From assembly GCA_011800805.1 (NCBI GenBank), contig MPNW01000100.1, positions 1-64,000 of the forward strand: a stretch of 64,000 nucleotides of DNA, written 5' to 3'. A model generated the notes under the pieces. It ran no database searches, was not told the DNA's origin, and saw nothing but the letters and a program-made list of their open reading frames with translations. Each line of letters opens with the position of its first letter. Positions within the stretch are counted from its first letter, which is position 1. Positions 12,001 through 21,844 of the stretch are shown piece after piece. Origin of the DNA: Hirudo medicinalis (Eukaryota > Annelida > Clitellata > Hirudinida > Hirudinidae). A program made the translations under genes and the position numbers.

Positions 12001-15000
12001 GTGTAAAATTGTAGTTGATGTTTTTATTTGTCAAGCTGTTCAGACTTTATGACGCATGTCATGACATTACCATGACTAAGTTTTTTAAAATTTTATTCAA
12101 TAAAATTTAATAGTCAACGTTTTTTAAAAGTTTTAATGTTATAGATTACTATTTTTCAAATAATGCATCAAAGATACCATGGGGTGCATTTACCTCGGAC
12201 ACCTTGAGTGTAGGCAATGGTAGCGAAGCATTTTGTGGATTAAGGGGTATAACCCAAGATATCGTATAAAATTTTCACTCAGATTCATTTCATTCTGAGC
12301 ATAAGCGTATCCCTGTCAGTATGTCCCTTGATATTTTTATAAATTCGTATACTTTTGTTTATTGTGGGTTATATGTAGCTAATTTAAGTAAAATTGCTCC
12401 AGTAAGATTAGGAATGTTTCTGACATCAGTACTTATTATATATTATAAGTTTCGATAACGAAATTACAAGTACCTTTGCTTTCGTTGTATCTTTATTGTG
12501 AAATTAATTGTTTGCCGCTATTCCACCAGTATATACTATACTTTACTGATGTAATATTTAAGTATACATCAATATATTAATCGACCAATTTTAAAATCTT
12601 GGCTACGCCACTGCTCCTGAGTATGATATATGAAATTAGTCATAACTTCTCCAAATCATTCTTCTTAATAACTTCTCATAAATCATTAAATCTCTCGTTA
12701 ATGAACCCCAATTAGCCAAGCGAGGCGCCATTTAAGGATAGCCTCTTTAGATAGTATATAAGAGATTATAGCCAGACGATACCATAAATTCAAACTCCTG
12801 TTTCAGGGTGGGTTGAAGGGAGTGATGTGGGTAGATGCCATACAAATGATGATCATTTTGGCCAGCGTCCTAGCTATTATCATCAAAGGCACTATGAAGG
12901 TTGGAGGAGCAACCCAAGTCGTTGATATTGCTTTGTCCGATGGAAGACTGGAATTGCCGCTGTTACTGGCATTTTATTTCTTTCTGCTAATATATTTTTA
13001 TATTCATAAATGTACGAGTATACAATTTTTTCAATTCCCATCGCCTAGGTTGTCTCTCAATCCTTTCTTACGACATACGTTGTGGACCCAAGCTCTTGGG
13101 GGGAGCATAACTACTATGGTTATCTTTACTAACCAGGCAATAGTCCAAAAGTTTATTGGACTTCCCACTTTAAAGCACGTTTACATGTTGGTCATTGGAC
13201 ATATAATAAGTGATTGCTAAATATTTTATTGATAAGTTAGATTATTAATGATTAATACATTTTCAACATCAGAACGTCGTATATATCCATGGCTGCATGT
13301 ATTATCTACTTCTTGTTATTTGTGGCTGCTGGGTTGGTGATTTATGCTTACTATTCCACTTGCTCGCCTATCCTTCTTGGTGAAGTTAAAAGGCTAGATG
13401 AGGTATACAGAAGTTATTTTTAAAACTTCTGTTTTATTAACTTTCATATGTTGGATTTTTTAAAAATGATTTAGTGGGGCATTGGCCAAAAAGGTTGCGA
13501 AACATTGATCTATTTCGTAACAGAAGTATGTTGCACTTTCACCATTCCTTGTGAAAGGAAGTTCCAGATTGTAGGCGTGCAGGTTGGCCGGATGGGCTGC
13601 GTTCCTGCACGCGGCGGTACTAGCAACAGCCGTAATGTGTCGTGTTCGCAACCCAGCCCGCCTATATAAGTGGCAGATCGATTAAAAAGTGCCCTCACAT
13701 CCTTTTCGGACATATAAGGCACTTAAAAGATCGGATAAATACAAAGAAAGTCCAGCACCATTCTGTATAAATAACTTAGGATAATATACAGTGCCGGATT
13801 TAGGCTCAGTCAGGATGACCCCCTGCACAGGGGCATCCACAAACCAAAGAAACATTTTTTTTTCTTGCCAGGGGGCTGGGTGACAGGACTGGCGCAGAGA
13901 TTAGTGGGCAAATCCGGCTCTGGTAGTATTAACAATAAATAAGTCATTAATCACTTCAAAGTTATGAGTTAAAACTAGATCTCAATGTTAGGAATAAAAG
14001 GTTGGATATCACGATAAATATTAAATAATAATTGTTGATTTCCAAATTTTTTTGCTCTGAAGTTAGTTCCAGTTTTCGTTCTCGAAGCTTTTCGTGATCA
14101 ACACGGCATAAGTGGTTTGTTCACTGCAGCAGTTTTCAGCGCATCGCTGAGGTATAATTTCAGTTTAGACGTTACAACATTGAATATATTCCATTATGTA
14201 ACATATTTAATTAAATAAACAACATTAAATTAATTTAAATCTAGGACTTGTCCTCAACATTCTTGTCACATCGAATTCATAAACAACGTCTTTAAATTTA
14301 TATTTTTATTTATTTTTTGTGGCTAATATTATTATGGTATATCATATTTTTATTTATTTTTTGTGGCTGATATTAGTATGGTATATCATTTCAAAACTAT
14401 TACAATCTGAATATTTTAGGGCGTACGGTCTCAGGTTTTGTTAATGCTAGCAAATATGTTGTTTCAAAATTAATTGTTGTTGTTGTTGCTGTTGCTGTTG
14501 TTGTAGTTGTTGTTGTTATTTTATTCAAAGTCAAGCTCGGCTGTATTGCAGCCGGATATAACGATCGCCGATCCAGAGACAATGAAATTCAGACGATATT
14601 TATCATATTTAATGTTACCAATTATTTCAAATTGTGCTTGAAATAATATATATACATAGGACACCTTGATCTTTAAAATTGCAGTAGCATGGCTGGAGGA
14701 ATAAATGCTTTGGCTACAGTTACCTTTCTTGATATTTTGCATCCAATCTATAGGAAAAGGAACGATTATAAAGACATGCCAAAGAATTTAGCTCTGGTAG
14801 TTTCAAAATTATTGGGTACATAAAACATTGATTTGTTTGTTTTTTATTATTTGGTTTGAGTAACAATGTAAGATGATATTCTGCTTGACCTTAAGAAAGG
14901 CTGTATTTGATTGCATATTGTTTTGAATTCTTAATATAATTTTAAAATCATATTGGACACTTTATCTCATTTGTATGTAAATTTTTTGTCATTACAGTAA

Positions 15001-16842
15001 TCATATACGGTCTGCTAACAATAGGAATGGCTTACTTGGCACCCATTCTAGGCAAGGGGTTATTGCATCTAGTTTTAAATCTTCTGGGAATCGTGGGAGC
15101 ACCCATATTAGCTGTCTTTCTAATGGGAGTTTTCATGCCTTGTATAAATTCCAAAGTTAGACGTTTACATGTTATTTTACTTTAATCTTGTTTATTTGAT
15201 GAGAATTCAGAACTTTTCGATTCCAGCAAAAGAATAATCCAAACAATCTAGTTTAATAACCATTCATCTAGTCTGAAATGTCTAACCAAATGTAATTACA
15301 ATAACGAGGTAAAAATAAGCAGGTCCTAATCAGAATGAATTAGCAAAATATTGAGTGAATTCAAGGTCCTTTATTTTACTTGATTTGACAAATGGCTTAT
15401 AGAAGTGGGTTTCAAACAAGGATATTTATTTTTGAATAATTAATTAATTTATCCGCTTAATTTTCAGGGTGCAGCAGTCGGCCTTGTGTCTAGCTTGGTC
15501 ACCATGTTTGTGATATCATTCAGTGGTCTATACGTGTCGACCAAATACTCCATTCACATTAAAAGTATTCTGCCTCTCTCTAATGCCACTTGCCAGTCTT
15601 CCAATCAAACCCTTGATACCATTTTGTCCCGCGATACGGGGTTTTTTTTGTTTTTATTTCAAATCTAGGGAAATGTTATTCAATAAAATACCTTAAACAC
15701 AAACATTAAAGCCATAAAAGAAACCGAAATAAAATTACTCAATGGTCAGCCTCAAGGAAGCGCACGCTTCTGCTATCAGACTGACCCTCAAAATTAATTA
15801 CTAATAGGCACCATCCAATATAAGAAAACATAATGCTTACATTTAAACGTTTAAGAGATTCTTTTCATTTAGTTATTTCTTTGTAACAAATGCTTCGAGT
15901 AACGTTCACAACCACTTTTTGAAACTCCCTGGAAAAAATCTATTTAATAGTTAAAATCATGTTATTCTGAAAGCAATTAAGACGAGCACTCCGATAAATG
16001 TGCAAATAATATCGTTCTGGATAAATGTTTTCAAATGTCTTCATTAATGGAATTGCATTGTCACTTACAGAGGAGAACCAACTAATATTGAAAGGCTACT
16101 ATTGATATCTTACATGTGGTATCCATTTATTGCTCTGTGTGTAGCGTTTTCTCTAGGATTTATAATCAGTTGGTTGACAGGTCAGTGCTTGCAGAAAACG
16201 GTTTTTTAAATAATAAATTTTAAATAATTAAAAGTTTGAATAATAAAAGGAATGAATCTTGATATTCTACTTTCTCCATCACCAGGTTTTACAAATTATG
16301 AAAAAGTTAATGAGGATCTGTCTTACTTATGTTGTTACAGAAAACAGGTACAACTTAAGTTAAGTAAATGTTTACTCTATAATAATAATAACAGTAACGA
16401 TAGTAAAAATAATAGTAATAGCTATGACATTTTTATTATATTTTTATTTTATTATACTTTTATTAAATAAATTTAAAATGTATCTGTTTGAAAAGAAGTG
16501 GCCAATCTTTGGCCACGAAACGGGACATATGCAAATTTGATTACATTCGCTTAGAATTCTAAAGTGTCAATATTCACAAATAATGAATGATTTGAAACTC
16601 GCTTGTAAAACTACTTAATTTCATAGTGTACATTCACATCCCTAAAGTCATTTGAAAAAAAATTAATCATGATTAACTTTGCTTCATGTTTCATAATTTT
16701 TTACAAACTCAATCAGGCTTTTGAAAATGATTCTCGGATGGATGAGATAAAGCTAAATGTGAAGGACGAGTGCACCACTTTTAGAAGAGAGAGATGTAGT
16801 GAGTGTCGAAGGTCATGGTTCGAGTTCTCCACCAAGCTATAA
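9070..16842 (+). CDS. SLC5-family sodium-coupled solute transporter (SMCT/SMVT-like)
   Basis: Fifteen exons: 9070-9241, 10021-10211, 10455-10520, 10655-10706, 10883-10950, 12807-12961, 13049-13186, 13273-13402, 14063-14151, 14685-14815, 14998-15155, 15468-15640, 16071-16180, 16286-16347, 16717-16842. They total 1821 nt, 606 residues plus stop, with all phases agreeing. This is the usual SLC5 length. Family landmarks in order: TM1 after MDNVRFNWTDYLVF; the SVLAS...GVPAEIYTYG segment; YLEFRFNKFVR; GGLKGVMWVDAIQ; LSLNPFLRHTLWT with ALGGSITTMV and QKFIG; LFTAAVFSASLSS then INALATVTFLD; YGLLTIGMAYLAP; LLLISYMWYPFIAL. These follow SLC5A6/A8/A12, plasma-membrane Na+ symporters for monocarboxylates or vitamins. 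The substrate is not decidable here. Oddities: a long basic stretch after TM1 (KRKKMRGQEKRQGESKEVER), a short in-frame intron 12962-13048, and an unusual Arg/Cys-rich C-terminus that may derive from repeat DNA. Confidence 0.85.
11270..11930 (+). pseudogene. Degenerate DNA transposon ORF, possibly piggyBac-like, in SLC5 intron 5
   Basis: Around 11350-11410 an acidic stretch (TDADDNFSDELETVYGPIL) is followed by stops. A later 71-codon frame (11616-11831) ends in ERKRKLTLHYVC and, after a frame change, continues RTTYLKCGSFAYADHYVIFC and KSCTE up to about 11922. An acidic N-terminus and a terminal Cys/His cluster recall piggyBac-type transposases, but no catalytic DDD core is present. Most of the middle is missing, which fits an internally deleted copy. 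The superfamily assignment is tentative. Confidence 0.35.
13575..13745 (+). repeat. SINE-like family A copy, GGCACTTAAAAGATC tail type
   Basis: Head GGATGGGCTGCGTTCCTGCACG, then CCGTAATGTGTCGTGTTCG and CAACCCAGCC. The body has TATATAAGTGG and a tail AAAAAGTGCCCTCACATCC ending in TAAGGCACTTAAAAGATC. It lies in SLC5 intron 8. It matches 59500-59690 closely and the two arms at 33450-33655. Confidence 0.65.
13789..13922. mobile_element. Short hAT-type MITE in SLC5 intron 8
   Basis: A 134-bp element with terminal inverted repeats CAGTGCCGGATTT and AAATCCGGCTCTG, 12 of 13 positions matching. The flanking octamers ATAATATA and GTAGTATT agree at 5 of 8 positions, consistent with an old 8-bp target duplication. 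It has no coding capacity. Confidence 0.65.
14298..14391 (+). repeat. Two-copy tandem repeat, unit about 46 bp
   Basis: The unit beginning ATATTTTTATTTATTTTTTG and ending TATGGTATATCAT occurs twice in a row with two or three differences. It lies in SLC5 intron 9. Confidence 0.75.
14476..14521 (+). repeat. (GTT)n microsatellite
   Basis: Imperfect GTT/GCT trinucleotide run in SLC5 intron 9. Confidence 0.85.
15660..15800 (-). repeat. Repeat family B copy with GGAAGC-GCTTCC hairpin
   Basis: On the minus strand it reads GTCAGTCTGATAGCAGAAGCG, then TGCGCTTCCTTGAGGCTG, then an AT-rich tail with TGTTTGTGTTTAAGG. A second copy in plus orientation lies at 33255-33410. The core is a short palindrome (GAAGC/GCTTC around a 4-base centre). 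It looks like the 3' part of a retroposon. It begins about 20 bases after the end of SLC5 exon 12. Confidence 0.55.
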
Positions 16843-17107
16843 AGTTCCGCCAAGGTCTATTTGGGCATGCCTTAAACAGCCAATGAATTGGATCGTTGCT
16901 GCGACTTAAAGTGTTTTATACAAGATTGTAAAATGTCGCAAATATATAGCCATATTTTGTTTTTGAAGGTTAAATGATCAACTCATCGTTAAAGAGTTTG
17001 AACATTAATATTATTATTCAAATTCTTAAGTTTCTGCTTTGTTTAATGCAAAAAAATAAAACAAAATGCGTTAACAAGACGTTGTAATTATTAATTCATT
17101 ACAAATA

Positions 17108-17698
17108 TTACGACCTTGGAGGAGACATCGAATTGCTGAAAGCAAATGCATCATCAAGAATTTTTCTGAATTCTTCCATGTCCGTCGGTTTCTCGAATGA
17201 TGTGTTCTTGTGAGTGAGACTAGTAGTAGAAAGGTCGCTGTCATCAAAGGCGTTTTCAACAAGGTCCTTAGCCATCTTTCGGAATTTTTCAGGTTTTGAC
17301 ATGTGGATGTCACCAGCTGGACTCAGGGCATATTTAGAACTGTCCGAATAATTGATCGATTTAGCATGGGCTATCGGATTGTGGTATTCTATAACAGAAA
17401 CTGGATTGAGGTAATGAGATAGTGAAGCTATCGATGAGACAGAGGGATAAGGATAAGAATATGAGCCCTGCAAAGGTCGGAAGATTGGGTAGGGGGACGG
17501 GTAAAATAATTGATTGAGGAATGCGGCATCAGTGGCGATAGGTCCGCTTTTACTCTGAAATCAAACAGATGATTCTGATATGGCGCTAATATTGGATAAA
17601 TTAGTACTTCTAATAATTTGGTAATAATCAATCAATTTATAACATTCGTTGTTGCTTACCAATACTTCGTCCTCATCTTTAAGTTCCTTAATGGGCAT
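17108..17698 (-). CDS. Unrecognised 161-residue protein, two exons
   Basis: Exon 1 (17660-17698) gives MPIKELKDEDEVL and ends at donor GTAAGC. Exon 2 (17108-17554) follows acceptor TTTGATTTCAG in phase 0 and runs to the stop. The N-terminal half of exon 2 is rich in Tyr, Pro and Ser (YPSPYPIFRPL, SYSYPYPSVSS). The C-terminal half is acidic and looks helical (KFRKMAKDLVENAF, MEEFRKILDDAFAF). There is no signal peptide or membrane segment. The good splice signals and sustained open frame argue for a real gene, convergent with the SLC5 gene (stops 265 bp apart). I do not recognise the family. Confidence 0.6.
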
Positions 17699-18322
17699 CT
17701 TTTTCCTTTTTATCGATTGTCTGTCTTTTGGAAACTATTGTTTATATTTCACTTTTAGATTTATATTCATTCTTTGTGACAAATAATAAACAGTACGTAA
17801 TTCCTTAGCTTCTATAGAAATAGCAAATTTGTGTCAGTGACATGCCTTTCTTATTTTATTTTGCGTGTTGGTTTCTTGCGGAGTTTTATATTTGAGTGGT
17901 GTGCCTGATTATTCGTCTGCGTGATGCCGCGCGTCGTTATGATTGCTTGTGGAATGGTACACTTTGCATATTTTTTTGTATATAAGCAGGCCAAGAGCGT
18001 AAGCTAGGCACAATCAAGCATGAGAAGGGCAATAAGGAACAAAATAAGTGCACTGGAGTTGAGTTCCATATATAAAAATACTGTTAGTATGGAGCTAATA
18101 TACCAGTGGATTTATAAAAACCGCCGATGTCTGATGTGACCATCTATCACACATTATGAACTTTTGTTTGTTGTTTTTTTTTCTCTTTTTAATGTTTTCG
18201 TTGTTGTCCTATTCATCAAGTTATGCTGAGGACATTAATAAAATACTACTACTTATAAATAATACTACAAATCATCTTAGTCATACAACGGACTCTAATC
18301 AAATAAATAATAAAAAATATAA
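17699..18322. other. Upstream region of the small gene, and older retroposon tails
   Basis: Contains the presumed promoter of the minus-strand small gene. From about 18160 to 18322 there are two copies of a tail-like motif (AGTTATGCTGAGGACATTAA and AGTCATACAACGGACTCTAA, each followed by AATAAA-like sequence) resembling the 3' end of the LINE at 21263. These are probably truncated 3' ends of earlier insertions. Confidence 0.45.
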
Positions 18323-18336
18323 ATAAGCTAGGATTA

Positions 18337-18452
18337 TTGCTCCCGCATGGTTTAATGGTTAAGACGTCTCTCACGATGGCAGCACGGAATCCTGTTGCGG
18401 GAGCAACTAATCATCTAGCCATGCTCGGACTTTAATAAACAATTATTACTAT
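18337..18452 (+). mobile_element. tRNA-derived SINE with 14-bp target-site duplication
   Basis: The insertion begins TTGCTCCCGCATGGTTTAATGG and is flanked by the direct repeat ATAAGCTAGGATTA at 18323-18336 and 18453-18466. The head looks like a tRNA: GCTCCCGC and GCGGGAGC would pair as an acceptor stem, with an A-box-like TGGTTTAATGGTTAAGAC and a degenerate B box. CTCTCAC in the anticodon-loop position recalls tRNA-Glu (CTC). The tail CGGACTTTAATAAAC matches the 3' end of the adjacent LINE. The T arm is damaged, so this is not a functional tRNA gene. Confidence 0.75.
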
Positions 18453-18466
18453 ATAAGCTAGGATTA

Positions 18467-21300
18467 ATTCTCCGCAACGTAGAAGGCCACTTGTTCCAGT
18501 ATTGAACAATGACTGCAGGGAGGCAGTCAAAGAGAGGAACAGGAGGAGGGCTATCTTCTATCCGAGCTTTGAGGAATACAAGAGAGTCAACGGTCGCGCT
18601 CAGTGTGTCGTCAAGAACACCAAGAAAAAGTGCTGGCAAAGACACTTCACCAGTTTTGATGGCTTCACTGGCCTCGCAACTCTCTGGAGAACCATCAAAA
18701 CAATGAATGGCAACTACACCGGCCCACAAATCTCCCTGGTCGCATAGCATTCTGGAGATCCTTTGGTTAACTGTGACAAAGCTGAAATCCTCGCAAGGTC
18801 TTTTCCATTAGCCAGCAGCAAGGCGAACCTCTCCCCGCACTTCGCACTCATCAAAAGCAATCACCAAATAATTAGAATCCTTTCCACCTCAAGGCGACAA
18901 CTTTCCTCTTTCTCATCCCAACAGCCTTTCAGAAGTTCATAATGCATTGAAGAAATGTGGGAACTCTTCCTCAGGACCTGACCACATCCACTACGAGATG
19001 CTTAGAAGACTTCCCTATCCGAGCCTGAAAGGTCTCCTCTCTTTATTCAACCAATCCTGGTTGTCTGGGGTAGTCCCTCATGCCTGGAAGAAAGCCACGG
19101 TTGTTCCAATGTCAAAGAAAGGAAAACCACCTTCAGAACCATCCTCTTACCGTCCTATTTCTCTGGCTTCCACTCTGTAAACTCCTTGAGCGGGTGGTTG
19201 CCACGAGACTAAGATGGTTCTTAGAGAGTCGGAACATGCTAAACCAGTACCAAACTGGTTTCAGAAAAGGCCGAGGTTGTGTTGATCACATTGACAGACT
19301 GACGCAGTTTATTGCCGCTTCTTCCAAGGAACAGATGACTATTGGAGTCTTCATGGACTTGGAAAAAGCATTCGACATGGTTTGGAGAGAAGGGATCATC
19401 GATCAACTCTCCGTGCTGGGTAGCAAAGGCAAGCCTCTGCAATGGATCCACATTTATCTTCAGGATAGAAGTATCTAAATGAGGATCGGATCTGTCTTAT
19501 CCAAATCTTTCGTATTTGAAAATGACACATCACAGAGTAGTGTCCTCACCTTTCTTCTATTCATCATCATGATGAATGTCATTCCAAACCCTCGCAAAGG
19601 GGTTGATTTGTATATGTATGCCGATCACATTGCTCTTTGGACGACCTTGACTTCCTCACGAGGAATGACAACTCGCATAACGGATCAATTCAACGGCACG
19701 GCTAAGTTTCTATATGCTAATGGTTTCAAGATCTCAGCGTCTAAATCACAATCAGTTTTATTTACCAATAGCAGAGTCAAGAGGAGCGAGGCCAATATCA
19801 GACTGCAAGGAATCGCCAAGGAAATAATCCCCCTGTCTCCGGCGGCCATCTTCTTAGGTATTCCTGGATGCAAGACTAAGTTGGTCTGCTCAGGCAGAAG
19901 TTGTCAGAATCCGTTGCATCAAACGCTTCAATGCACTTATAGCCATTTCGGGAAGCTCATGGGGTGCAAACAAATCCATCCTGCCACAAATCTACAAGGC
20001 CTACACCCGCTCTCTCCATGACTACGGCTGCGAAGCGATTGACCCAGGATGCAGACACATCAAGGACTTCTACAACAAGATCCGGTATCAAGCATTGAAG
20101 ATCTGTTGTGGTAGCTTAAAGGGAAGGAGTACCTTGTCTCTGCTAGTGGAATGCAATGAGCTTCCTCTCGACCTACGTCGTAAGAAACTTCTCATGGAAA
20201 ACCACGCCCTCGGGTCCAAATGTCAGGTGAAAATGCCAGAAATCCTCTCCGTAGCAGTCGACAACCCTCTGAGGATGCTCATTGCAAGGGAGAAAATCGA
20301 GGATCTCCAAGGAAACCTAGGCCGCCACTATGCTAGAGCATCTCTGCTCCAAGACCTTTGACGACAGGGTCGGAATTGGAATTTTCATTCCAGAGAAGCA
20401 AGTCGATATCAGCCTTAAGACGTCAAGTCACAACTGCAATAGTTCGACCGAACTAGCAGCTATTGAGGACCGTTTACTCCACTTGAAAGACTCCTATCAG
20501 GGGATAACTTCAATACAGTTATTTTCAGCGATTATCTTAGCGCCTTACAGGCACTAAAGGATTGCAACTATAATGATCGAGATATCTACAAAACGTTATT
20601 TCTGTTTTCAGAAATTCAAGAAAAAGAAAAGTCACTCTCGTCTGGGTTCCTGTCCAAATTGCAATACCTGGCAATGAGAAGGCCGATGCTCTAGCAAAAA
20701 CCGCCACCACCAGGGAGCAGATAGACCGATGGATTCCAGCGTCTATCAAGGATGTCAACAGTCTGTGGCCCGCAATATCATCCAGCAGTGGAAACCCAGA
20801 TGGGATGAAGACCCAAGAAGCCTCCATTACAAGAGAATATAGAAACTTGTACCGCCGAAAAGCAAATTCCAATGTGTCTCAAGGAGGAAGGAGACTCTGA
20901 TTTTCGGACTCTTGGAAAGTGTGCTCTGAATCGGTGCTTGTTTCTCATGAAGCGCCATCCAGATGGCAAATGTGAAGTTTGCACTCAGGAGGATGAAACT
21001 GTCCGTCACTCCGTCATGGAATGTCCGGCCCAATCAGACCTGAGAAAAAACACGCCTTAAAACAAATCTAATCGAGATGAGTCCATGCTTAGCAATCTAG
21101 CAAGTTTGGACCTCATCTGTAGATGGACTTGTGAAAAGCGGACACTAATAATTAATTAAATATGCATTATTTTAATCTAACATATTTTTAAACTGACTAC
21201 TTAATCTTCTAACAATTTTTTATTTTATTATCGCTAACACTAACTAACAATCCAAATTATCTCAGTTATGCAAGGGACTTTAATAAAATAAACAAACATA
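18467..21300 (+). pseudogene. Dead non-LTR retrotransposon (RT, RNase H-like, zinc-knuckle end)
   Basis: Pol fragments in shifting frames. RT: KCGNSSSGPDHIHYEML, AWKKATVVPMSKKGKP, SYRPISLAST, TGFRKGRGCVDHIDRLTQF, GVFMDLEKAFDMVWREG. The catalytic box reads YADH where YADD is expected. A later RNase H-like stretch has WVPVQIAIPGNEKADALAK (about 20636-20700), and a terminal Cys/His cluster (CEVCTQEDETVRHSVMECP) lies near 20970-21025. This domain order is typical of I/LOA/R1-group LINEs. At least four frame breaks or stops (near 18750, 19180, 19480, 20020) make it inactive. The 3' tail at 21263-21300 reads GTTATGCAAGGGACTTTAAT then AAAATAAAC. No endonuclease domain is seen, so it is 5' truncated. 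Confidence 0.8.
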
Positions 21301-21844
21301 AGCGTTGGAGGCAGTTTGGTGAGAGTGTTGTGAGTGCGTTGTGTGAGAGCAGACGAGTGGAGAAATACAGACCCTTAATGCGTGAAGGACGAGTTGTTGC
21401 GATTTGATTGCCGAGATTTATATGCGTTCTGCTTTTAGATTTCTTCTGAGTAACTTCTGCGCTTTTCTTGCTTAGAATATAATTATATTTCGATAATTTC
21501 AATGAAATGACCATTCATTTCTTTCGATCTATCTCGTTTCGCATTAAGACAGGAACCCGATAGTGATAAAGCAAGAATTTCACAGACCTCACGAATAGAT
21601 TTTTGGGGTTACTTAAAACAAAAATTCAATAAAATAAAAATGTAACCGAATATTTCATTAACACTTTACATTTATTGATAATTATTATTATTGTTAATAC
21701 TTTATCTTTTTTAAAAATAATTATTATTGTAGTGACGTTAGCCTTACCGTGTGTAAGTATATGCAAGTTATTTCATTTCAACTGAATTTAATGAGAGCAA
21801 TAAAAACTATAATAAAATAAAATTCTACTGGAAACTGGGAAAAT
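21301..21844. other. Intergenic, downstream of the membrane-protein gene
   Basis: AT-rich with no recognisable gene. It should include the 3' UTR of the minus-strand gene that ends at 21845. A minus-strand 82-codon ORF (21266-21514) overlaps the LINE tail and has no domain. Confidence 0.45.

Noticed and set aside
18340..18412. tRNA-Glu gene
   Set aside because: Acceptor stem pairs, but the T and anticodon arms do not, and the copy has a SINE tail and target duplication.
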